Part shown: positions 17,531-26,236 of the stretch, piece by piece
How the letters are laid out: the number at the start of each line of letters is the position of its first letter
Position numbering within the stretch: the stretch's first letter is position 1
Assembly (NCBI RefSeq): GCF_000498575.2
Contig: NZ_AWSQ01000002.1
Coordinates: 175,115-239,114, forward strand
Direction: 5' to 3'
DNA length: 64,000 bases
Source of the DNA: Pseudomonas taeanensis MS-3
GTDB taxonomy: Bacteria > Pseudomonadota > Gammaproteobacteria > Pseudomonadales > Pseudomonadaceae
Translations under genes and position numbers: made by a program
The notes under the pieces: model-generated
Told to the model about the DNA's origin: nothing
What the model saw: the letters and a program-made list of their open reading frames with translations, nothing else
The model's database searches: none

Positions 17531-17734
17531 TCAGCCGCCGCCGATGGCGTGCACGATCTCCAGGCGGTCGCCCTGTTGCAGGCACACCGTGGCGTACTCG
17601 CTGCGTGGTACCACGTCGAGGTTGTACTCGATGGCCAGGCGCCGCTCTTGCAGCTGCAAGTGGATGAGCAGCTGCGCCAGGCTGAGGCCAGCCGGCAGTT
17701 GCTGAGTCATGCCGTTGATCTGCACTTCAATCAT
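17531..17734 (-). CDS. thiS: Sulfur carrier protein ThiS
   Basis: Seen: 67 residues with a beta-grasp pattern (MIEVQINGMTQQLPAG, LAIEYNLDVVPRSEY, GDRLEIVHAIGGG) ending in the essential Gly-Gly. The start at 17732-17734 follows AGGAG; the 15 residues upstream in frame are Pro/Arg-rich and not conserved-looking. Known: ThiF adenylates the C-terminal glycine, which then carries sulfur as a thiocarboxylate for ThiG. It precedes thiG by 39 bases. Its own upstream region is shared with the divergent tpa gene. Confidence 0.93.
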   Translation of the reverse strand: MIEVQINGMTQQLPAGLSLAQLLIHLQLQERRLAIEYNLDVVPRSEYATVCLQQGDRLEIVHAIGGG

Positions 17735-17872
17735 GCGCGCTCTCCTGCCGCTGGGCGGGGGTGGCTGTCGTGCCTGCATGGTTGGAGCATTCGTGGCGGT
17801 CTTGAAGGGCCAGTCGCGGCTGCGGCACTGGTCCAGTGAGGTATCTGGCGGCTGGCATCACGCTTGGGCAAT

Positions 17873-17888
17873 AACTGGTTCTAACTGC
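17873..17888 (+). promoter_or_regulatory. Candidate TauR/MocR site upstream of tpa
   Basis: AACTGGTTCTAACTGC differs by one base from AACTGGTTCTATCTGC at 21545-21560 before ald. Each lies about 140 bases before its start codon. The CTGGTTCTAA core resembles the CTGGAC-type half-site reported for TauR. Inferred: regulator binding site. Confidence 0.5.
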
Positions 17889-18028
17889 GCCAGCGGCTTG
17901 CTCTTAGTTTCGTCATCAAGGGTGGGCCGGGCAGTGTCGCATCGCGCTCTACCGTCAATCTCTCGGTGTCTGGAGCTTGCCTCCTGCCCGGCGACCAACA
18001 ATAAAAATGCTCCAGTCAGGAGGTAAGC

Positions 18029-19417
18029 ATGAACACTACAGCTCACGAATACGATGCAGCCGAGGCCTTGGCCAGTGACCGCGCCCACGTCTGGCATCAC
18101 CTGTCGCAGCACAAGCCGCTGGAGCAGAACGATCCGATGATGATCGTCGAAGGCAAGGGCATGCGCGTCTGGGATATCAAGGGTAACGAATACCTGGATG
18201 CGGTCTCCGGCGGCGTGTGGACCGTCAACGTCGGCTACGGCCGCGAGAGCATCGCCAATGCGGTGCGCGATCAGCTGGTGAAGATGAACTACTTCGCCAA
18301 CTCCGCCGGCAACATTCCCGGCGCGCTGTTCGCCAAGAAGCTGATCGAGAAGATGCCGGGCCTGAGCCGGGTGTACTACTCCAACTCCGGTTCCGAGGCC
18401 AACGAGAAGGCCTACAAGATCGTGCGCCAGATCGCGCACAAGAAGTACGGCGGCAAGAAGCACAAGATTCTGTTCCGTGAGCGTGACTACCACGGCACCA
18501 CCATCACCGCGCTGAGCTCCACCGGCCAGTTCGAGCGCAAGAACCAGTACGGCCCCTTCACCCCGGGCTTCGTCGAGTTCCCGCATTGCTGCGAATACCG
18601 TTCGCAGTTCGGTGACGTCGCCGACTACGGCGTGCGCGCGGCCCTGGAAATGGAGCGGGTGATCCTCGCCGAAGGGCCGGACACCGTCGGCGCCGTGGTG
18701 CTCGAGCCGATCACCGCAGGCGGTGGGGTGATCACTCCGCCGGCCGGTTACTGGGAAACCATTCAGGCGATCTGCAAGAAGTACGACATCCTCCTGCACA
18801 TCGACGAAGTGGTCTGTGGCCTGGGCCGTACCGGCACCTGGTTCGGCTATCAGCACTACGGCATCAAGCCGGACATAGTGACCATGGCCAAGGGCGTGGC
18901 CAGCGGCTATGCGGCGATCTCCTGCACGGTGACCACCGAGGAAGTGTTCGAAGCGTTCAAGGGCGAGGCCGATGACCGCATGGGCTACTTCCGTGACATC
19001 AGCACCTTCGGCGGCTGCACTGCAGGCCCGGCGGCGGCGCTGGAGAACATGCGGATCATCGAGGAAGAAGGCCTGCTGGAGAACGTCACCCAGATGGGCG
19101 AATACTTCATGGGTCGCCTGCGTGAGCTGCAGGACAAGTATCAGGTGATCGGCGATGTGCGCGGCAAGGGCCTGTTCTGTGGCCTGGAGCTGGTCAAGGA
19201 CCGCAAGACCAAGGAGCCGGTGCCCGAGAGCCTGCCGATTGCCATAGTCGGCGACTGCTTGCGCCAGGGCGTGATGATCGGGCGGACCAACCGCAGCTTC
19301 GAGCAGTTCAACAACACCCTGTGCTTCAGCCCGGCGTTGATCGCCACCAAGGATGATCTGGATCGGATCATCGAGGCCCTGGACAGCGCCTTCGGCCGTC
19401 TGGCCGCCAATCCGTAA
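18029..19417 (+). CDS. tpa: Taurine:pyruvate aminotransferase
   Basis: Tpa converts taurine and pyruvate to sulfoacetaldehyde and alanine, the first step of taurine dissimilation in the cytoplasm. Seen: 462 residues of a class III aminotransferase. The phosphate loop is SNSGSEANEKAYK. HGTTITALSSTG follows, the PLP-binding Asp259 lies in LHIDEVVCGLGRTG, and the catalytic Lys288 lies in TMAKGVASGY. AGGAGG at 18017-18022 is an excellent ribosome site. Known: this opening (VWHHLSQHKPL) and body are typical of bacterial Tpa and beta-alanine/taurine relatives. The placement with TauR, Ald, Xsc and Pta makes taurine the clear substrate. Alanine made here is recycled to pyruvate by the Ald encoded at 21681. 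It ends at a strong terminator. Confidence 0.95.
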   Translation: MNTTAHEYDAAEALASDRAHVWHHLSQHKPLEQNDPMMIVEGKGMRVWDIKGNEYLDAVSGGVWTVNVGYGRESIANAVRDQLVKMNYFANSAGNIPGALFAKKLIEKMPGLSRVYYSNSGSEANEKAYKIVRQIAHKKYGGKKHKILFRERDYHGTTITALSSTGQFERKNQYGPFTPGFVEFPHCCEYRSQFGDVADYGVRAALEMERVILAEGPDTVGAVVLEPITAGGGVITPPAGYWETIQAICKKYDILLHIDEVVCGLGRTGTWFGYQHYGIKPDIVTMAKGVASGYAAISCTVTTEEVFEAFKGEADDRMGYFRDISTFGGCTAGPAAALENMRIIEEEGLLENVTQMGEYFMGRLRELQDKYQVIGDVRGKGLFCGLELVKDRKTKEPVPESLPIAIVGDCLRQGVMIGRTNRSFEQFNNTLCFSPALIATKDDLDRIIEALDSAFGRLAANP

Positions 19418-19437
19418 GGCTCGCCAAACCGTAGCAG

Positions 19438-19474
19438 ACCGGGCATCCAGCTTAGCTGGGTGACCCGGTTTTTT
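19438..19474 (+). terminator. Rho-independent terminator after tpa
   Basis: An outer ACCGGG/CCCGGT stem with an inner CCAGCT/AGCTGG stem is followed by TTTTTT. It lies 20 bases past the tpa stop and separates tpa from the regulator gene. Confidence 0.85.
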
Positions 19475-19636
19475 GCGTGTCTGCAGCGTTGAATACCGCG
19501 TGCTAGATGGTCTTGTCGAAGTGTTGTTGCTAGTCTGCTGGGCACTCGCCAGGCACGCGCTGGCAAGAGCATTCTGAAGTGGCTGGCCGAGCGGTATGCG
19601 GCGCCAGCGCTTGTCGTTCGTTCAGTCGAGGCCGCC

Positions 19637-21103
19637 ATGTTCCAGCTGTTCCATTTGTCTGCCGAAAAATCCACCAGCTTGCAGCAGCAACTGCGCGAGC
19701 AGATCGCCCAGGTCATACTCAACGGCAATATCCCGCTCGACAGCCCGCTGCCGTCCAGTCGCAAGCTGGCAAAGCAGCTGAACATCGCGCGCAACACCGT
19801 GGTCCTGGCGTACGAACACCTGCTCGACGATGGCTACCTGCTGGCCCGCGAGCGCAGCGGTTATTACGTCAATCCGGACATCCTGGCGCGCAAGGTCGAG
19901 TCGCCGCGTGCAGCTAAGGACGAGTCCGCTGGCAGCTCGCCGGACTGGGCGCGGCGGCTGGTGGTGCAGCCCTCGCAGCAACGCAACATGAGCAAGCCAC
20001 GCGACTGGCAGAATTTCAAATACCCCTTTATCTACGGGCAGTTCGACCCGGCCCTGTTTCCCACCGCCAACTGGCGTGAATGCTGCCGCGACGCGGTGAG
20101 CATCCCGGCAATCCGCGACTGGGCTTCTGATCGCTTCGATAACGACGATCCATTACTGATGGAGCAGATCAGGACGCGCCTGTTGCCGCGTCGCGGGGTC
20201 TGGGCCTCGCCCGAGCAGATTCTGGTTACCGTGGGCGCGCAGCACGCCCTGTACATGCTGGCACGACTGCTGTTGCGCCCCGACAGCCTGATGGGCATCG
20301 AAGACCCGGGCTACATGGATATCCGCAACATCGCCATGCTCAACCCGTCGCGGGTTCAGCCGCTGGCGGTGGACAACCATGGCCTGGTGCTGAGCGACGA
20401 GCTGAATGGCTGCGACCTGATCTACACCACCCCCAGCCACCAGTGCCCGAGCACCGTGACCATGCCCCTGGAGCGCCGCTACGAACTGTTGCAGCGGGCC
20501 AACGAGCACGACTTTCTGATCATCGAGGACGACTACGAGAGCGAGACCAACTTCAAGGCCAACCCGATCCCGGCGCTCAAGAGCCTGGATAAGAACGATC
20601 GGGTGCTCTACGTCGGCAGCCTGTCGAAGACCCTGGCGCCGGGGCTGCGAGTGGGCTATCTGGTCGGGCCCGAAGCCTTGATCCGCGAGGCGCGCGCCCT
20701 GCGCCGGTTGATGGTGCGCCATCCGGCGGCGAACAATCAGCGCTCGGTGGCGCTGTTTCTCGAACGCGGCTACCACGATGCGCTGATCATGAGCCTGATG
20801 CGCGCCTACGAGGAGCGTCATCAGCAGATGGGCGACGCCCTGCATGAGTACCTGCCGGAGTCCTCCCAGGAGCCAAGCTTTGGCGGCTCCTGCTACTGGG
20901 TCAAGGGTCCCGACAGCCTGGATGCGCGACGCCTGCAGAAGGAGGCCGCCGCCCATGGCATCCTCATCGAGCCCGGCGATATCCACTTCTACGGCGAACA
21001 GCCGCCGCTCAACTACTTCCGCCTGGGCTACTCGTCGATTCCCGCCGAGCGCATCCGTCCGGGGATCAAGCTGCTCGCCGAGCTGATTCAGCAGCTCAGC
21101 TGA
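19637..21103 (+). CDS. tauR: MocR/GabR-type PLP-dependent regulator, probably TauR
   Basis: Seen: 488 residues. A GntR-type winged helix covers about 12-80 (LQQQLREQIAQVIL, LPSSRKLAKQLNIARNTV, GYLLARERSGYYV). A class I aminotransferase-like domain follows, with the PLP lysine Lys331 in YVGSLSKTLAPGLRVGYLV and the cofactor aspartate region in IIEDDYESE. Known: TauR of Rhodobacter and relatives activates taurine genes when taurine forms an aldimine with its PLP. The gene sits between tpa and ald-xsc-pta, consistent with local control. Inferred: binds the AACTGGTTCTAnCTGC motifs before tpa and ald. The gene has its own promoter region after the tpa terminator. Confidence 0.9.
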   Translation: MFQLFHLSAEKSTSLQQQLREQIAQVILNGNIPLDSPLPSSRKLAKQLNIARNTVVLAYEHLLDDGYLLARERSGYYVNPDILARKVESPRAAKDESAGSSPDWARRLVVQPSQQRNMSKPRDWQNFKYPFIYGQFDPALFPTANWRECCRDAVSIPAIRDWASDRFDNDDPLLMEQIRTRLLPRRGVWASPEQILVTVGAQHALYMLARLLLRPDSLMGIEDPGYMDIRNIAMLNPSRVQPLAVDNHGLVLSDELNGCDLIYTTPSHQCPSTVTMPLERRYELLQRANEHDFLIIEDDYESETNFKANPIPALKSLDKNDRVLYVGSLSKTLAPGLRVGYLVGPEALIREARALRRLMVRHPAANNQRSVALFLERGYHDALIMSLMRAYEERHQQMGDALHEYLPESSQEPSFGGSCYWVKGPDSLDARRLQKEAAAHGILIEPGDIHFYGEQPPLNYFRLGYSSIPAERIRPGIKLLAELIQQLS

Positions 21104-21287
21104 GTCCGCTGCGCCGATCGGCACCTGCAGCAACAGGGGGTGCCGATTCCGCTCTACCTGCCGTGCCTGTAAGTGGGTTGTCTCTGCCATAACCAGCGGT
21201 TTCGCTGGGTTACGCGCCGCCCGGAAAATGCATCGCCTGTGCCTCGTCGACATGCGCCGCTAACCCAGCCGGCGGATTCAGATTGGC

Positions 21288-21325
21288 GCGTAGGATGGGT
21301 TGAGCGTAGCGATACCCATGCTGTC
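21288..21325. repeat. Intergenic repeat of the GTAGGATGGGTTGAGCG type
   Basis: GCGTAGGATGGGTTGAGCG followed by TAGCGATACCCAT is an imperfect hairpin sequence that I recognise as a recurrent Pseudomonas intergenic repeat. It lies in the 577-base gap 21104-21680 between tauR and ald. The gap also holds a direct pair of GAATGTGCCGCC/T sequences (about 21398-21430) and the ald control site, but no gene. Confidence 0.45.
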
Positions 21326-21544
21326 GGGTGAGTCGTTCGTGCGCTGATCCCCACCAACTGCCGGATCTGACGTGACGTAACCGGGCATGGACGGCGAATG
21401 TGCCGCCTGAGTATCAGTGGAATGTGCCGCTAGCCCAGCCTACGCAGTGGCATCCGAACCGTCTCGTCAGCATCGGCAAGGTTCAGGCAGCACGCTGGTA
21501 TGTGCTGCCTGGCAGGGTATTTCCTGGCGCAACAGCTGGTCCGC

Positions 21545-21560
21545 AACTGGTTCTATCTGC
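21545..21560 (+). promoter_or_regulatory. Candidate TauR/MocR site upstream of ald
   Basis: AACTGGTTCTATCTGC is one base different from the site before tpa. A second CTGGTCC half-site starts 11 bases upstream, giving a direct repeat as favoured by MocR proteins. Confidence 0.5.
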
Positions 21561-21680
21561 CTCTTCCCCCTCGCTCCTACTCTAGCTCCAAGCCAGCCAG
21601 TCCTCGCTTCAAGGCGCACAAGAGACGGCTCGCTCGACTTGCCCCAAGACTCCATCACAACAACAACGGGAGAGATCGGC

Positions 21681-22793
21681 ATGCTTATTGGAGTTCCTAA
21701 AGAGATCAAGAACCACGAGTACCGCGTCGGCATGGTACCTGCCAGTGTGCAGGAGCTGACTAGCCGCGGGCATGCGGTGCTGGTGCAAACCCAGGCCGGC
21801 GCCAGCATCGGCTTCAGCGACGAGGATTACCGTGCGGCTGGCGCGACTATTGCCGCCAGCGCCGCCGAGGTGTTCGCCAACGCCGAGATGATCGTCAAGG
21901 TCAAGGAGCCGCAGGCCGCCGAGCGCAAGCAGCTGCGCCGCGACCAACTGCTGTTCACCTACCTGCACCTGGCTCCGGATCGTGAGCAGACCGTCGACCT
22001 GATGGAAAGCGGTGCCACCTGCATCGCCTACGAGACCGTGACCTCCAGCCGTGGCGGCCTGCCGCTGCTGGCGCCGATGTCGGAAGTGGCCGGGCGCATG
22101 TCGATCCAGGCCGGCGCCAGCTGCCTGGAGAAATCCCGTGGCGGGCGTGGCGTGTTGCTCGGTGGCGTGCCGGGCGTGGAATCGGCCAAGGTGGTGATCA
22201 TCGGCGGCGGTGTGGTCGGCTCGAATGCCGCGCGCATGGCTCTGGGCATGGGCGCGCAAGTGGTAGTACTGGATCGCAGCGTCGAAGTGCTGCGGCGTCT
22301 GGTCAGCGAGTTCGGCACCCAGTTGCAGACAGTGCTGTCGACCCGCGCGGAGCTCGAAGAACACGTGCTCTCGGCCGACCTGGTGATCGGTGGCGTACTG
22401 ATCCCCGGCGCCGCCGCGCCCAAGCTGGTCACCGCCGAAATGGTCCGTGCCATGAAGCCGGGCTCGGCGATAGTCGACGTGGCCATCGACCAGGGTGGCT
22501 GCTTCGAGACCTCGCATGCCACCACCCACCAGGACCCCACCTACATAGTCGACGACGTGGTGCATTACTGCGTGGCCAACATGCCCGGCGCGGTCGCCCG
22601 TACTTCGACCCTGGCACTCAACAACGCCACCTTGCCGCACATAGTCGCCTTGGCCGACCTGGGCTGGCAGGAGGCACTGCGCCGAGACCCGCACCTGGCC
22701 AACGGTCTGAACATTCATGCCGGACAGGTCACCTGCCCGGAAGTGGCCGAGGCTCTCGGCTATCCCTGTGCGCCCATGCCGCTCAACGGCTGA
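21681..22793 (+). CDS. ald: Alanine dehydrogenase
   Basis: Ald oxidises alanine to pyruvate with NAD, releasing ammonia and regenerating the amino acceptor for Tpa. Seen: 370 residues from the ATG at 21681, preceded by GGGAGAG; upstream in-frame sequence is not family-like. [20 protein letters not shown] is the standard opening. The conserved catalytic Lys lies in MIVKVKEPQ and His in FTYLHLAPD. The Rossmann motif is [15 protein letters not shown], and [13 protein letters not shown] and [17 protein letters not shown] close the family pattern. Lysogeny or transfer signs are absent. Xsc starts 57 bases further on, so ald and xsc are probably co-transcribed. Confidence 0.96.
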   Translation: MLIGVPKEIKNHEYRVGMVPASVQELTSRGHAVLVQTQAGASIGFSDEDYRAAGATIAASAAEVFANAEMIVKVKEPQAAERKQLRRDQLLFTYLHLAPDREQTVDLMESGATCIAYETVTSSRGGLPLLAPMSEVAGRMSIQAGASCLEKSRGGRGVLLGGVPGVESAKVVIIGGGVVGSNAARMALGMGAQVVVLDRSVEVLRRLVSEFGTQLQTVLSTRAELEEHVLSADLVIGGVLIPGAAAPKLVTAEMVRAMKPGSAIVDVAIDQGGCFETSHATTHQDPTYIVDDVVHYCVANMPGAVARTSTLALNNATLPHIVALADLGWQEALRRDPHLANGLNIHAGQVTCPEVAEALGYPCAPMPLNG

Positions 22794-22850
22794 GCCCCGA
22801 GTAACCGGCGGCGCAGCCGCTGAACCTTAAGTAACGAGAGGAATATCGAT

Positions 22851-24611
22851 ATGCCACGCATGACCCCCAGCGAAGCAATGGTAGAAACCCTGGTCGCCAA
22901 CGGCGTCACCGACGTCTTTGGCATCATGGGCTCGGCCTTTATGGATGCGATGGACATCTTCGCTCCGGCCGGCATCCGTTTTATCCCGGTGGTCCACGAG
23001 CAGGGCGCCGGTCACATGGCCGACGGCTTCTCGCGGGTCAGTGGTCGTCACGGCGTGTGCATCGCGCAGAACGGTCCCGGCATTACCAACTTCGTCACCG
23101 CCATTGCCGCCGCCTACTGGGCGCACAGCCCGGTAGTAGTGATCACCCCGGAAACCGGCTCGATGAGCCAGGGCCTCGGTGGCTTCCAGGAAGCCCAGCA
23201 GCTGCCGTTCTTCGAGACCATCACCAAGTATCAGGCCCATGTGCCTAATCCTGCGCGCATGGCCGAGCTGACCGGGCGTTGCTTCGACCGCGCCATGCAG
23301 GAAAATGGTCCGACCCAGCTGAACATTCCGCGTGACTTCTTCTACGGCGATATCAACGTCGAGATCCCCACGCCGATCCGTATCGAGCGCAGCGCCGGCG
23401 GCGAGCAGAGCCTGGCCGAAGCCGCCCAGCTGCTGGCCTCGGCGAAGAATCCGGTGATCATCTCCGGTGGTGGCGTGGTCATGGGCGACGCCGTCGAGGC
23501 CTGCCAGGCACTGGCCGAATACCTCGGCGCGCCGGTGGTCAACAGCTACCTGCACAATGACTCCTTCCCGGCCAGCCATCAGCTGTGGTGCGGCCCGCTC
23601 GGCTATCAGGGCTCCAAGGCTGCGATGAAACTGCTGTCGCGCGCCGATGTGGTATTGGCCCTGGGTACTCGCCTGGGCCCATTCGGCACCCTGCCGCAGC
23701 ACGGCATGGATTATTGGCCGAAGCAGGCCAAGGTGATCCAGATCGACTGCGACTCGAAGATGCTCGGCCTGGTGAAGAAGATCACCGTCGGTATCTGCGG
23801 CGACGCCAAGGCCGCGGCAGTCAACCTGCTCGGTCGCCTGGAGAACCTCGACGTCCTGTGTCTGGAAAACAAGGGCGCGCGTGCCGAGGAAATCGCCAAG
23901 GAAAAAGCCGATTGGGAAGCCGAGTTGACCGGCTGGATCCACGAGAAGGACGAATATTCGCTGGACATGATCAAGGAGCAGAGCGGCGAAGAGGGCAACT
24001 ACCTGCACCCACGTCAGGTCCTGCGCGAGCTGGAAAAGGCCATGCCGGCCGACGCCATGGTCTCCACCGACATCGGCAACATCAACTCGGTGTCCAACAG
24101 CTATCTGCGCTTCGAGAAGCCGCGCTCGTTCTTCGCCGCCATGAGCTTCGGCAACTGCGGTTACGCGCTGCCGACCATCATCGGCGCCAAGGTCGCTGCA
24201 CCGCACCGCACCGCGATCTCCTACGCCGGTGACGGCGCCTGGGGCATGTCGATGATGGAAATCATGACCTGCGTGCGCGAGAACATCCCGGTTACCTCGA
24301 TCGTGTTCCACAACCGTCAGTGGGGCGCGGAGAAGAAGAACCAGGTGGACTTCTACAACCGTCGTTTCGTCGCAGGCGAGCTGGAAAACCAGAGCTTCGC
24401 CGGCATTGCCCGCTCCATGGGCGCCGAAGGCGTCACCGTCGACCGTCTGGAAGACGTCGGCCCGGCCCTCAAGGCGGCTTGCGAGGCACAAAAGGCCGGC
24501 AAGACCACGGTGATCGAGATCATGTGTACTCGCGAACTGGGCGATCCGTTCCGCCGCGATGCGCTGTCCAAGCCAGTGCGCTTCCTCGAGAAGTACAAGG
24601 ACTACGTCTAA
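22851..24611 (+). CDS. xsc: Sulfoacetaldehyde acetyltransferase
   Basis: Xsc uses thiamine diphosphate and phosphate to split sulfoacetaldehyde into acetyl phosphate and sulfite, the desulfonation step. Seen: 586 residues, typical of Xsc. The pyrimidine-binding glutamate lies in VHEQGAGHMADGFSR, followed by QNGPGITNFVTAIAAAYWAH. The thiamine-diphosphate/Mg motif begins at GDGAWGMSMMEI and ends at the asparagine of VFHNRQWGAEK. STDIGNINSVSNSYLRFE and the FGNCGYALPTIIGA segment are characteristic of the family. Ribosome site GAGAGGA lies ten bases before the ATG. The sulfite formed must be exported or oxidised, which fits the exporters encoded at 27203 and 28507. Confidence 0.97.
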   Translation: MPRMTPSEAMVETLVANGVTDVFGIMGSAFMDAMDIFAPAGIRFIPVVHEQGAGHMADGFSRVSGRHGVCIAQNGPGITNFVTAIAAAYWAHSPVVVITPETGSMSQGLGGFQEAQQLPFFETITKYQAHVPNPARMAELTGRCFDRAMQENGPTQLNIPRDFFYGDINVEIPTPIRIERSAGGEQSLAEAAQLLASAKNPVIISGGGVVMGDAVEACQALAEYLGAPVVNSYLHNDSFPASHQLWCGPLGYQGSKAAMKLLSRADVVLALGTRLGPFGTLPQHGMDYWPKQAKVIQIDCDSKMLGLVKKITVGICGDAKAAAVNLLGRLENLDVLCLENKGARAEEIAKEKADWEAELTGWIHEKDEYSLDMIKEQSGEEGNYLHPRQVLRELEKAMPADAMVSTDIGNINSVSNSYLRFEKPRSFFAAMSFGNCGYALPTIIGAKVAAPHRTAISYAGDGAWGMSMMEIMTCVRENIPVTSIVFHNRQWGAEKKNQVDFYNRRFVAGELENQSFAGIARSMGAEGVTVDRLEDVGPALKAACEAQKAGKTTVIEIMCTRELGDPFRRDALSKPVRFLEKYKDYV

Positions 24612-24652
24612 GTCGCCGAGGTGACCGGCTTGCGCCGGACACCTGCAGCTAG

Positions 24653-24728
24653 TGGCCTGTGTGGCTGGTGCAACTAGCCGTACAGGCCACCAGGAACACT
24701 GCAACGGCGCCTTCGGGCGCCGTTGCAG
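24653..24728 (+). other. Two strong stem-loops between xsc and pta
   Basis: GTGGCCTGT (24653-24661) pairs with ACAGGCCAC (24682-24690), with an inner GGCT/AGCC. Then CTGCAACGGCGCC (24699-24711) pairs perfectly with 24716-24728 around a UUCG tetraloop. There is no T run, so this is not a classic terminator. It may protect the xsc message or tune read-through into pta. Confidence 0.6.
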
Positions 24729-24758
24729 CTTCGACCGCGAACAAACAGGAATCCAAGC

Positions 24759-25709
24759 ATGTTGAGCACTATTCCACGGGAATGCCCGGCGTTCCTGCTC
24801 GAGCGGGCCAAGGCCCTGCCGCGCGTGGTCACGGCGGTGGTAAATCCGGTCAATCTGCTGAGCCTGAGCAGTGCCAAGCGGGCTAGCGATGAAGGGCTGA
24901 TCGAACCGGTGCTGGTCGGTGATGAAGCGCAGATCCGCGCCCTGGCCGAAGAGCTCGACTGGGACCTGCACGACCTGCGCCTGCTGCCCGCCAGCGACGA
25001 TGGGCAGAGCGCCGAGATCGCCTGCAGCCTGGCCGGCGCCGGTGACGCGGCGGCACTGATGAAGGGCCATCTGCACACCGACACCCTGCTGCGTGGGGTA
25101 CTCAAGCGCGAAGCCGGACTGCGTACCGCCAGCCGTCTCAGCCATGTGTTCCACATGACCCTGCCGGGCAGCGACAAGGCACTGTCGATCACCGATGCGG
25201 TGATCAACGTGCAGCCCTCGGTGATCGACAAGGTGCATATCGCCCGCAACGCCATCGAACTGATGCACGCCTTGGGTTATGAGCTGCCGCGCATGGCGGT
25301 GCTCTCCGGTACCGAGGAAGTGACGCGCAGCATGCCGTCCAGCCAGGATGCCGCCGAGCTGGTCAAACTGGCAGCGATTGGCGCCATCAACGGGGCTTGC
25401 GTCGAGGGACCGTTGGCCTTCGATAACGCGGTGTCGCTGGAGGCGGCGCAGATCAAGGGGATCGGCGGTCAGGTGGCGGGTAACGCCGACATTCTGCTGG
25501 TGCCGAATCTGGAAGCGGGCAACTTTCTGTTCAAGCAGATGGTGTATTTCATGAGTGCCACGGCCGCTGGTCTGGTGCTGGGCGCACGGGTGCCGATCAT
25601 CCTCACCTCGCGCGCAGACCCGCTGGAGGCGCGTCTGGCGTCATGTGCCCTGTCATCCATTTTTATCGATTATTGTCGGCAGACGCGCCGCCACTCGCTG
25701 GCTGGCTAA
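24759..25709 (+). CDS. pta: Phosphate acetyltransferase of the taurine pathway
   Basis: This enzyme converts acetyl phosphate from Xsc into acetyl-CoA. Seen: 316 residues from the ATG at 24759, with AGGA nine bases upstream. It is a stand-alone PTA_PTB domain, without the long N-terminal region of the Escherichia coli Pta. GDAAALMKGHLHTDTLLRGVL, SHVFHM, INVQPSVIDKVHIARNAI and VAGNADILLVPNLEAGNFLFKQM, abbreviated here, carry the family core. Known: short Pta enzymes accompany Xsc in many sulfonate degraders. It follows xsc after a 147-base gap holding two hairpins and precedes the DUF6506 gene by 19 bases. Confidence 0.93.
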   Translation: MLSTIPRECPAFLLERAKALPRVVTAVVNPVNLLSLSSAKRASDEGLIEPVLVGDEAQIRALAEELDWDLHDLRLLPASDDGQSAEIACSLAGAGDAAALMKGHLHTDTLLRGVLKREAGLRTASRLSHVFHMTLPGSDKALSITDAVINVQPSVIDKVHIARNAIELMHALGYELPRMAVLSGTEEVTRSMPSSQDAAELVKLAAIGAINGACVEGPLAFDNAVSLEAAQIKGIGGQVAGNADILLVPNLEAGNFLFKQMVYFMSATAAGLVLGARVPIILTSRADPLEARLASCALSSIFIDYCRQTRRHSLAG

Positions 25710-25728
25710 GCAACCAAGGAGAACCCCG

Positions 25729-26028
25729 ATGGCTGTGCAACGTTATGGCTTTATCTTCAAGGCACCTGGCATGCAGTTTCTCACCCACAACGGGCGCCTC
25801 GAGTCCGACACTTTCGCCGCGACCCTGTGCGGTGTGGCCGGCGTCGAGGAAGCGGTGCTGGTGGCGCAGGAGCTGTTGACCCGGCATGTGCAACTGATCG
25901 AACTGTGCGGCGCCTTCACTGAGGCTGAAGTCGAGCAGGTCCGCGCCGCCATCGACGACCGGATTCCAGTGGCCGCCGTGCAATACAGCGCCGAAACGCG
26001 CCAGCGTCTGCAGCAGTTGTCCGACTAA
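25729..26028 (+). CDS. DUF6506-family small protein
   Basis: Seen: 99 residues from an ATG with AAGGAG nine bases upstream. The pattern YGFIFKAPGMQF, CGVAGVEEAVLVAQEL and VQLIELCGAFTEAE matches my recollection of DUF6506, a compact alpha/beta protein of unknown role. No signal peptide or membrane segment is present. It follows pta by 19 bases, so it should be translated from the taurine transcript. Inferred: an accessory to sulfoacetaldehyde or sulfite handling, or an unlinked passenger. No catalytic residues can be proposed. Confidence 0.75.
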   Translation: MAVQRYGFIFKAPGMQFLTHNGRLESDTFAATLCGVAGVEEAVLVAQELLTRHVQLIELCGAFTEAEVEQVRAAIDDRIPVAAVQYSAETRQRLQQLSD

Positions 26029-26053
26029 GGTAAGCAAACTCGGATACTGCCTT

Positions 26054-26146
26054 GTAGGCGCCAGCTTGCTGCGGTTCGGCACACCGACGATGTTTGGCGA
26101 CTATGCTTGACGACTGGCGATGGATCGCCAGCAAGCTGGCTCCTAC
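26054..26146. repeat. Inverted repeat of the GTAGGAGCCAGCTTGCT type
   Basis: GTAGGCGCCAGCTTGCT at the left is matched by AGCAAGCTGGCTCCTAC at the right with one mismatch. GGCGATGGATCGCC forms an inner hairpin. This is a common Pseudomonas intergenic repeat. It follows the pta-DUF6506 unit and may act as a transcript end. Confidence 0.6.
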
Positions 26147-26166
26147 GCGTGAGTCTCAATAGCGGC

Positions 26167-26225
26167 GTAGCCCGGATGTAATCCGGGAGCCCTGCTGACC
26201 CAGTCCCGGATTACATCCGGGCTAC
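26167..26225. repeat. REP-like inverted pair GTAGCCCGGATGTAATCCGGGA
   Basis: The arms at 26167-26188 and 26204-26225 are near-perfect inverted copies. A second pair with the same core and one changed base occurs at 39165-39223. They lie between convergent genes here, as is usual for REP pairs. Confidence 0.75.
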
Positions 26226-26236
26226 TCATTTTGGCT

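Noticed and set aside
22827..25268. 813-residue leftward ORF opposite xsc and pta
   Set aside because: Antisense to xsc and pta, both firmly identified; no start context.
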